Origin: Frankiaceae bacterium | GTDB lineage: Bacteria; Actinomycetota; Actinomycetes; JAFAQI01 | Assembly (NCBI GenBank): GCA_030840615.1 | Contig: JAVEEE010000456.1 | Location: 1-5,005 of the forward strand | DNA length: 5,005 bases | Direction: 5' to 3' | In this document: in pieces, positions 1 through 5,005 of the stretch | Numbering within the stretch: the stretch's first letter is position 1 | Layout: each line of letters opens with the position of its first letter | Notes under the pieces: generated by a model | The model's input: the letters and a program-made list of their open reading frames with translations, nothing else | The model's database searches: none | Told to the model about the DNA's origin: nothing | Position numbers and translations under genes: made by a program

Positions 1-1
1 G

Positions 2-175
2 CCGTCGAGCAGCGGGCCGGGCAACAACGGGAGCCCCCATGCCGGCGGCAACGGTGGTGGGCGTGGCGGATCGCTGGCCGACTCCGGTCTGTCCCCGATC
101 GTTCCGTTCGCCGGCCTCGGCCTGATCATGCTCGGACTCCTGCTCCGTCGGCGCCGGCTTCGTCGACCGCGCTGA
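2..175 (+). CDS. C-terminal fragment of a surface protein with a sortase-like sorting signal
   Basis: This is the 3' end of a gene that begins left of the window; 57 residues are visible before the TGA at 173-175. Residues 1-24 are a low-complexity Gly/Asn/Ser/Pro linker. Next come LADSG (residues 25-29, bases 74-88), a hydrophobic stretch of about 19 residues (30-48, containing FAGLGLIMLGLLL), and an Arg-rich tail (RRRRLRRPR). Pentapeptide, hydrophobic helix and positive tail in this order are the layout of Gram-positive cell-wall sorting signals. LADSG departs from canonical LPxTG and from the LAxTG favoured by class E sortases, so the protein may instead simply be held by its C-terminal membrane helix. 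The rest of the protein is not visible, so its function is unknown. Another frame is also open here but gives no coherent hydrophobic/basic pattern. The metalloprotease gene follows on the same strand after 87 bases. Confidence 0.62.
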   Translation, partial: PSSSGPGNNGSPHAGGNGGGRGGSLADSGLSPIVPFAGLGLIMLGLLLRRRRLRRPR

Positions 176-248
176 GGGTGTGGCGACTGCGCCGGAGCAT
201 TTGCAGGAGGATCGCCGCTTGGCGCGAATTGTTCAGGCGTGACCAAGC

Positions 249-256
249 GGGGGAGA
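249..256 (+). promoter_or_regulatory. Ribosome binding site of the metalloprotease gene
   Basis: The purine run GGGGGAGA contains GGAG at 252-255 and sits 7 bases before the GTG at 263. This is a good Shine-Dalgarno match and decides the start. The in-frame GTG at 239 has only an AGG one base upstream of it. An in-frame ATG at 293 would remove the basic part of the signal peptide. Confidence 0.7.
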
Positions 257-262
257 TACAAC

Positions 263-349
263 GTGTTCGAACGCCGTCTGAGTGGACGTCGGATGGTGGC
301 CGCGGCTGCGGCCGGGATCATCGCGCTGACCGGTGGTGCCGCGGTTGCG
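263..349 (+). other. Sec-type signal peptide of the metalloprotease
   Basis: This stretch encodes residues 1-29. It has a basic N-region (FERRLSGRR), a hydrophobic core (MVAAAAAGIIALTGG) and an Ala-x-Ala cleavage box (AVA, 27-29) before Gln30. Arginine pairs occur before the core, but the pattern lacks the Tat consensus S/T-R-R-x-F-L-K, so Sec export is the better guess. Confidence 0.8.
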
Positions 350-3300
350 CAGCGGCCGGACAGGTCCGTCGACCGGGCTGCGGCTCCCGGCGCGCCCGTC
401 GTGCGCATGAGCGACGTCGACTTCGTCCCGCCCGCGGCTGACTTCCACCAGGTCCTCCGGCAGCCCGACGGAACGACATTCCGCGCCGAGCTCAGCCCGG
501 CGACGCAGGGCGGTTTGTTCGAGACCGTCGAAGGGTTCAGCGTCGCCCGCGACCGAGCCGGCACTTGGCACTACGTCACCGGTCGCGACGCGGCCGGGCG
601 CCTGCAGCTCTCGACTGTCGCCGTCGGCGCCGGCCCCCCGCCCGCACACCTCGCGAAGCACGCCGGCCGGCAGCCCACCAAGGTCGACGCCGAGCTGGCT
701 GCCCGCCGCGCCGAGATTCAGCGTCAGCTTCAGGTGATCTCGCGACAGGCGCAGCTGGCGGCTTCGCAGGGAGGGCACGCGCGGGTCTTCCACGTGCCGG
801 CTCTGCTGCTGGCAACGTGGTGGGACACGACGAAAGGGCAGACCCAGCCGCAGTTCCAGACCGGGCACAACGTCAGCTACTTCAAGAAGATGCTCGATGG
901 CTTCGGCGGCAACCCTCGCGGCAGCGTCACGCAGTTCTACTACGAGGCGTCGTTCGGCCAGTTCCTCGTCAAGGTCGACGTCTATGGCCCCTACGTCTCC
1001 AACCGTTCGCGCCAGGACCGCTGCTACTACGGCGGCATCGGCGGGAGCAGCGGCGGCAACCCGTTGTCCGACGGTGACCTCGACCCGTTCGACACAACGC
1101 TCGGCGTCGGTGGCGGCGGCGCGCTCGGCATGGCGCTGGAGGTCGTGCCACAGGCCGACGCGGACGTCGACTGGGCCAAGTACGACAACGACGGCGACGG
1201 CCGGGTCGACTTCACGATGATCATCCACTCGGGTGGCGACATGGCCTCCACCGGCAACCCGTGCTTCACCTGGTCGCACGCGCTGCAGGCGACCCTCGGG
1301 GAAGGCGAGGCCGCTGAGACCTCCGCCGGGCTTCCGCACGGCACGCTGGCCCGCTCCGGCATCCCGACCAGCAGCCCGGGCATCTTCGTCGACCGGGTGC
1401 TGACGATCCCCGAGTTCGCGTCGGCGACCGACCCGTTGACAATCGGTGTCGCCAGCCACGAGATGGCGCACTCGCTCGGCGAGCCGGACTACTACGACAC
1501 GTCGTACAACTCAGTGGGCACCGGCGACTTCGACATCATGAGCGGCGGGTCCTACCTCGGCAACCCGGCCGGCTCCAACCCCGCGATGATGAACCCGGCC
1601 ACCCGCGTGTTCCAGGGTTGGCTCACTCCGACCGTCGTGCACGGCAACCTGCGGCACTATCGCATCCGCGCCCGCACGGCGTTGCCGACGCGCAACTACC
1701 GGGTCGGCGTCAGAGACCCCAACCTCCTGCTCGTGCCGACGCTCGAGATCAAGGTCGGCCAGAAGGACAACCTCGGGCACACCTGGGGGTCGGACGACGT
1801 CTACGGGCTCGCGAAGGACCCGAAGACCAAGAAGTACGTCGTCGAGGGCTTCTATGTCGAGAACGTCAACCGAGAGGTCAAGTCGGGCCGGATCGAGCGG
1901 CGCAACCCCATCGGGTCGATGTTCGACCGCAAGCAGCACGGCTCCGGGCTGATCGTGTGGCACTTCGACTACTGGCGGCAGTCCACGACGTACTTCGCGC
2001 ACGGCAACGACGCGCAGAACGATCCCAACCGCTATCAGATGGATGTCGAGGAGTTCGACCAGAACGACAACACCCAGGAGCTGCAGCTCAACTACACGCG
2101 AGGCAACCCCTCGGACTTCCTCGTCGGTGCGGCGACCGGCATCACGTCAGGCACTCGCAAGCTTCCCCCGGGGACGCCCAAGCAGACGGGTGCGCCGCAA
2201 AAGCCGCTCGACCTCAGCGGCACCACGACGCCGGCCGCGCCGACGTCGGTCTCGTTCAAGGTCGCCGACAACCCCAACAACTACTCGATGACGGTGTCGA
2301 TCGCCAGCGACAACCCGGCCGGTGACTGCAAGCTGTCGCTCACGGACCCCAGCGGCAAGACCGGTGACGAGGTGGACTCCGCGGGCGCGGGCGCGGCCGA
2401 GACGCTCACCGTCAAGAAGCCGCAGGCGGGCACCTGGAAGGCCAACGTCAGCGACTTCGCCGGTTGCGGCCAGTGGTCCGGACGTGCACTGTTCACCGGG
2501 CCGGGCGGGTTCATCACCTCCGGTGCGGCCGACACCTGGTCGAACTGGACGCACAAGCCGACCGGCTGGGCGTTCACCAACGTCTCCGGCGTCGGCAACG
2601 GCCTCGACGAGAGCAACGAGTCCGGTGGCAGCGCGGCCATCACGCTCGACGTGCTCAACCTCAAGCACAAGCGCGACGCGTCGCCGGGCTTCGTCACCGG
2701 TGCGCTCAACAAGGCCGGCGGAGCCGGCTCGATCACCGCCGGTGCGCGCAACCGGTTGACCGTTCCCGTGTTCTCCAACGGCAGCAAGCCGTTGGGTCGG
2801 GTGAGCGTGGTCATCCATGCGGGCAGCGCGCGCGGCCGCGTCATCGCCAAGCGTCATGTTCGGCTGCACGGTTATCAGCGCAAGTCCGTGCACTTCGGCT
2901 ACCGGCCCCGGCACGAGGGCGCCACCCGGCTCGTCGCGGTGGTCGACCCGAAGAACCGGTTGAGCGAAGCGGAAGAGCACAACCAGGTGCAGGCGACCAG
3001 CCTCTGGGTCGGGCCGCGCAAGCCCAAGGTGCTCATAGTCGACGACGACGAGACGTTGTTGCACGAGCGAGCCATCGCCGGGGCGCTCGCTTCCCTTGGC
3101 GTTCGGTACGCCGTCGTCAGCTCTCACCCGACCGTCATGACGATGCGCAAGTACAGCGCGGTCATCTGGGAGGCGTCGGTCGACCGCTACGAGGGTCAGC
3201 TCAACATCGGTGATCGCAAGAACCTGCGCACCTATCTCAACGGTGGCGGCAAGCTGCTGCTGACGAGCAACCGCATCTTCGACGCGGTCGGCACCGGCAA

Positions 3301-4126
3301 CTCACGGACGACGCCGCAGTCGACGACGGAGGGGGTCAAGTTCGGTTCGCAGTATCTCGGCGCTCGCCAGCCGGCGGACAACGGGACCTACGTCGTGGTG
3401 CAGGAGAAGCTGTCGACCGTCACGGGGCACACCCTGTTGAGTGGCCGCAAGTTGCGGATCGCACCCGCTCCCGCGCGCCCGTTCGTCGGCTTGGCCGGAC
3501 TGACGCAGGCCGGCGACGGCGGTCTCGGAACGACGATCAAGGCGTTCGGTAAGGCCCAGGGAGTGGCCACGCTCGACAAGGGCTCTTTGGCGGCGGTGCA
3601 GCCGGAGAAGGACACCGGCTACCTCGGCGTGATGGTCGACGGGGACGCGGCGCACCATCACTTCAAGACCGTGACGCTGGGCTGGAACCTGGGCGACGAC
3701 GTGAACGCTGCGGAGACGGTCCGGATCCTGCGCCCGGTGCTTCACCACTTCGGCGTCGCGCTGCACCGCTACGTCGTGCACAGCCGGCAGGCGTTGATCT
3801 ACCACTCGCCGGTTCGTGACCAGGTCTCCGGGCGTCGTACTCCGGTGACCGCTGTCGTGCTGGGTGGGTCGAAGGGTGCGCCAGTGCGGCTGTTCTACCG
3901 CCGGCACGGCATTGGTGGCTTCTACTCCGTGGCGATGCGTCGTAGCGGCGAGCGGGGGACCTACCTCGGATTCATCCCGGCCCGGGCGGTGACACCCGAC
4001 GGCGTCGACTACTTCATCAAGGTCGACGGGTCGCTCGACCCTGTCCGTGTCGGAACACCGCGGGTCTACCACGGCATCGGCGTGCAGCTGCCGTTGCTGC
4101 GCAACCCGCTACCGCGCAAGCACTGA
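263..4126 (+). CDS. Secreted M6-family (immune inhibitor A-like) zinc metalloprotease, multidomain
   Basis: Predicted exported endopeptidase of 1287 residues from the GTG at 263. Residues 1-29 form a signal peptide: basic start, Ala/Ile/Leu core, and AVA before Q30 as a signal peptidase I site. Residues ~61-115 match the pro-region seen in M6 proteases (LRQPDG, then GTWHYV). An Ala/Arg/Gln-rich helical linker follows (~128-160). The M6 catalytic domain runs from ~176 to ~470. It has a DNDGDG calcium-type loop at 308-313, the zinc motif HEMAHSLGEPD (ligands H399, H403 and D409; catalytic E400) and a Met-turn DIMSGG with M426, so no key residue is missing. After it come a beta-sandwich resembling pre-peptidase C-terminal domains (~660-750), a CARDB-like domain (~829-910, with VVDPKNRLSEAEEHN), a GATase-like alpha/beta domain (~922-1165, starting KVLIVDDD) and a final beta-rich domain (~1175-1287). 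The four cysteines (C254, C334, C689, C735) suggest two disulfides. There is no C-terminal anchor, so it is probably released or wall-associated. It is longer than classical immune inhibitor A (roughly 750-800 residues). The substrate is unknown. The family call is firm; the C-terminal domain names are less so. Confidence 0.93.
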   Translation: MFERRLSGRRMVAAAAAGIIALTGGAAVAQRPDRSVDRAAAPGAPVVRMSDVDFVPPAADFHQVLRQPDGTTFRAELSPATQGGLFETVEGFSVARDRAGTWHYVTGRDAAGRLQLSTVAVGAGPPPAHLAKHAGRQPTKVDAELAARRAEIQRQLQVISRQAQLAASQGGHARVFHVPALLLATWWDTTKGQTQPQFQTGHNVSYFKKMLDGFGGNPRGSVTQFYYEASFGQFLVKVDVYGPYVSNRSRQDRCYYGGIGGSSGGNPLSDGDLDPFDTTLGVGGGGALGMALEVVPQADADVDWAKYDNDGDGRVDFTMIIHSGGDMASTGNPCFTWSHALQATLGEGEAAETSAGLPHGTLARSGIPTSSPGIFVDRVLTIPEFASATDPLTIGVASHEMAHSLGEPDYYDTSYNSVGTGDFDIMSGGSYLGNPAGSNPAMMNPATRVFQGWLTPTVVHGNLRHYRIRARTALPTRNYRVGVRDPNLLLVPTLEIKVGQKDNLGHTWGSDDVYGLAKDPKTKKYVVEGFYVENVNREVKSGRIERRNPIGSMFDRKQHGSGLIVWHFDYWRQSTTYFAHGNDAQNDPNRYQMDVEEFDQNDNTQELQLNYTRGNPSDFLVGAATGITSGTRKLPPGTPKQTGAPQKPLDLSGTTTPAAPTSVSFKVADNPNNYSMTVSIASDNPAGDCKLSLTDPSGKTGDEVDSAGAGAAETLTVKKPQAGTWKANVSDFAGCGQWSGRALFTGPGGFITSGAADTWSNWTHKPTGWAFTNVSGVGNGLDESNESGGSAAITLDVLNLKHKRDASPGFVTGALNKAGGAGSITAGARNRLTVPVFSNGSKPLGRVSVVIHAGSARGRVIAKRHVRLHGYQRKSVHFGYRPRHEGATRLVAVVDPKNRLSEAEEHNQVQATSLWVGPRKPKVLIVDDDETLLHERAIAGALASLGVRYAVVSSHPTVMTMRKYSAVIWEASVDRYEGQLNIGDRKNLRTYLNGGGKLLLTSNRIFDAVGTGNSRTTPQSTTEGVKFGSQYLGARQPADNGTYVVVQEKLSTVTGHTLLSGRKLRIAPAPARPFVGLAGLTQAGDGGLGTTIKAFGKAQGVATLDKGSLAAVQPEKDTGYLGVMVDGDAAHHHFKTVTLGWNLGDDVNAAETVRILRPVLHHFGVALHRYVVHSRQALIYHSPVRDQVSGRRTPVTAVVLGGSKGAPVRLFYRRHGIGGFYSVAMRRSGERGTYLGFIPARAVTPDGVDYFIKVDGSLDPVRVGTPRVYHGIGVQLPLLRNPLPRKH

Positions 4127-4144
4127 CGGGACGCGCCGGTCAGT
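4122..4144. repeat. Inverted repeat spanning the convergent stop codons
   Basis: ACTGAC at 4122-4127 and GTCAGT at 4139-4144 are perfect 6-base inverted arms around an 11-base GC-rich centre. The left arm contains the TGA of the metalloprotease; the right arm contains the TCA that is the stop of the minus-strand gene. No T-run follows on either strand, so it is not a classical intrinsic terminator. It could be a weak bidirectional RNA hairpin, or a by-product of two similar stop contexts facing each other. Confidence 0.4.
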
Positions 4145-4523
4145 CCCAGCTGGTGGCGTGCTGAGCGAACGCCTCCTTGTTCTGCACGGTGACGACACAG
4201 AACACGACACCTGCGGGGTCGCGCGCCACCACCCAGCTGTGGTGCCGCTCGAGCTCCGCGGCGCCGAGGCCGGTAAGGCGGGCCACCTCGGCCTCGACGT
4301 CGTCGGTTTCGATGTCGATGTGGATGCGTGGCGTGGCGTCGCCGGTCGCCTGCACCATGAACTCGATCCCCGGCGTGACTTCCTCGAAGACGACGTACTC
4401 CGGGAACTTCTCGTAGGTCTTGCCCTTCTGTCCGAAGGCGCCGGACCAGAAGGCGGCGGCGCGCTCGTGGTCCGACGCGGGCACGTCGACGAGGACCGCG
4501 GTGAGACGGCTGCGATGGCTCAT
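4140..4523 (-). CDS. VOC (glyoxalase/bleomycin-resistance fold) family protein
   Basis: A small cytoplasmic protein of 127 residues from the ATG at 4523-4521. The N-terminal strand and helix (LTAVLVDVPASDHERAAAFW, residues 7-26) and the second-module signature (RIHIDIETDD at 66-75, then a helix EAEVARL, then DPAGVVFCVV at 102-111) are typical of glyoxalase-like proteins with two beta-alpha-beta-beta-beta modules. H68 is a candidate metal ligand; the expected partner His/Gln on the first strand is not obvious, so metal dependence and catalysis are uncertain. The size fits single-domain VOC proteins. The reading frame extends 13 codons upstream to a TTG at 4562, but family members normally begin just before the first strand, which favours 4523; only a weak AGG lies about 9 bases upstream. 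Substrate unknown: dioxygenase, isomerase, thiol transferase and drug-binding roles all occur in the superfamily. It converges on the protease gene with 13 bases between stops and lies 98 bases downstream of the DUF3097 gene. Confidence 0.85.
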   Translation of the reverse strand: MSHRSRLTAVLVDVPASDHERAAAFWSGAFGQKGKTYEKFPEYVVFEEVTPGIEFMVQATGDATPRIHIDIETDDVEAEVARLTGLGAAELERHHSWVVARDPAGVVFCVVTVQNKEAFAQHATSWD

Positions 4524-4621
4524 GCGAAGCAGCCTGGCATCGCCGGCGAGGCATCGCGACAACGATCAGGCCACGTTTCCGCAACGATGCCGCCTTCCGA
4601 AGTCGGAAATTCTTGGACCTC
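4524..4621. other. Intergenic spacer between the VOC and DUF3097 genes
   Basis: Ninety-eight bases separate the DUF3097 stop (TAG, 4624-4622) from the chosen VOC start, enough room for a promoter of the VOC gene. I see no confident -35/-10 pair on the minus strand. The spacer contains a 14-base palindrome (4595-4608) and an 8-base direct repeat GGCATCGC (4536-4543 and 4550-4557, 14 bases apart). The left part would be coding if the VOC gene began at the TTG at 4562. Confidence 0.5.
4595..4608. repeat. 14-base palindrome TTCCGAAGTCGGAA
   Basis: Arms TTCCGA (4595-4600) and TCGGAA (4603-4608) are perfect inverted repeats around a central AG. As RNA it could form only a 5-bp stem with a 4-base loop, and the minus strand has no T-run after it, so it is weak as a terminator. 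Its position, 14 bases after the DUF3097 stop and about 70 bases before the VOC start, would also suit a dimeric repressor site. Function is unproven. Confidence 0.4.
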
Positions 4622-5005
4622 CTAGCCGGACGACGGAGCGGTCACGAAGTCGATCAGCGCTTCGACCGGGCCGAGGAGCTCGGGCTCCAGATCGAGATAG
4701 CTGCGCACGCTCCCGCGAATGCGGTGCCACGCGGTGACGGCATCGGCTTCACCGAGTGCTGCGGCGATGCCGTCCTTCCAGGGCTGCCCGCGCGGGACGC
4801 TCGGCCAGGCATCGAGCCCGACCCGACCGGGTTTCACGGCTTGCCAGATGTCGACGAAAGGATGGCCGACGACGAGCACGTGCGGCCCGCGCACCAGCTC
4901 GGCGATCCGCGACTCCTTCGAGCCCGGCACGAGGTGATCGAGCAGTACGCCGAGCCGTGCCTCGGCGCCGGGATCGAAGGAGCGCACGATTTCCGGCAGG
5001 TTGTC
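4622..5005 (-). CDS. DUF3097 family protein, C-terminal part
   Basis: The frame is open to the right edge, so the start lies outside the window; 127 residues are visible before the TAG at 4624-4622. The GTG at 4987 is internal, because the codons before it (DNLPEIV) match the family pattern. Recognisable family blocks in order are LLDHLVPGSKESRI (21-34), PHVLVVGHPFVDIWQAVKP (41-59), a WPSVPRG...WKDGI segment, an AWHRI..SVRSYLDLEPELLG segment and the final VEALIDFVT. The domain is of unknown function and, as I recall, near-universal in Actinobacteria. No signal peptide or membrane segment is visible, so it is probably cytoplasmic. The conserved D23 followed by PGSKES resembles the acidic second motif of Toprim domains, but the N-terminal half that would carry the first motif is not in view. 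It is upstream of and co-directional with the VOC gene. Confidence 0.85.
   Translation of the reverse strand, partial: DNLPEIVRSFDPGAEARLGVLLDHLVPGSKESRIAELVRGPHVLVVGHPFVDIWQAVKPGRVGLDAWPSVPRGQPWKDGIAAALGEADAVTAWHRIRGSVRSYLDLEPELLGPVEALIDFVTAPSSG

Noticed and set aside
213..224. Small hairpin CGCC-GCTT-GGCG between the surface protein and the protease
   Set aside because: Only 4 base pairs and no following T-run; expected by chance at this GC content, so not called as a terminator.
201..230. Possible -35 (TTGCAG, 201-206) and -10 (CGAATT, 225-230) ahead of the protease
   Set aside because: The -10 lacks the usual TAnnnT form and the 18-base spacing is not compelling; too weak to annotate.
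233..1471. A 412-codon open frame on the minus strand opposite the protease
   Set aside because: It is antisense to a clear M6 protease, its translation is Arg/Val/Ala/Gly-rich without recognisable domains, and long antisense frames are expected in GC-rich coding DNA.
3026..3120. Resemblance of KVLIVDDDETLL to a response-regulator receiver domain
   Set aside because: The protein has a signal peptide and lies outside the cytoplasm, the expected later Thr/Ser and Lys motifs are not evident, and the segment fits the GATase-like modules of secreted proteases better.
2147..3127. A 326-codon minus-strand open frame
   Set aside because: It lies wholly opposite the protease tail, has biased low-information composition and no family motif; a compositional shadow.
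4536..4557. Direct repeat GGCATCGC twice at a 14-base interval
   Set aside because: Eight-base repeats of GC-rich sequence are common by chance; noted in the spacer entry but not claimed as a binding site.
4140..4562. Longer VOC start at TTG 4562
   Set aside because: The extra 13 residues precede the first conserved strand, there is no clear ribosome binding site, and the ATG at 4523 fits family length.
4047..4625. A 192-codon plus-strand open frame across the VOC gene
   Set aside because: It overlaps the protease 3' end in another frame and is antisense to the well-supported VOC gene; no domain recognised.

Overview
The window is GC-rich throughout, with strong G/C preference at third codon positions, a GTG start with a purine-rich Shine-Dalgarno, and a DUF3097 gene. 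DUF3097 is a family I know mainly from Actinobacteria. Together these point to a high-GC actinobacterial chromosome; genus cannot be named from the sequence. There are no tRNA or rRNA genes, CRISPR arrays, insertion sequences or phage genes, and no region of obviously different composition.

Layout. (1) Bases 2-175 (+) hold the last 57 residues of a surface protein: a Gly/Asn/Ser-rich linker, a degenerate sorting-type pentapeptide (LADSG), a hydrophobic segment and an arginine-rich tail. (2) After an 87-base gap that ends in a good ribosome binding site, bases 263-4126 (+) encode a secreted 1287-residue M6-family (immune inhibitor A-like) zinc metalloprotease. It has a signal peptide, a pro-region, a catalytic domain with the complete zinc motif, and a long C-terminal string of beta-sandwich, CARDB-like, GATase-like and final beta-rich modules. 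(3) Convergent to it, with only 13 bases between stop codons, is a small VOC (glyoxalase/bleomycin-resistance) fold protein on the minus strand (4140-4523). (4) Upstream of that, also on the minus strand and running off the right edge, is the C-terminal part of a DUF3097 protein (4622-5005).

The two left-hand genes form an envelope/secretion pair: a probable wall- or membrane-anchored protein followed by an exported protease. Both could sit in one transcript, but that is inference from orientation and spacing. The two right-hand genes are cytoplasmic and probably unrelated in function to the protease. The convergent junction is where the two transcription units meet.

Nothing here is a convincing undescribed system. 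The points most worth a second look are the multidomain tail of the protease with a cysteine-less GATase-like module, the inverted repeat built from the two converging stop codons, a 14-base palindrome between the two minus-strand genes, and a possible Toprim relationship for DUF3097.
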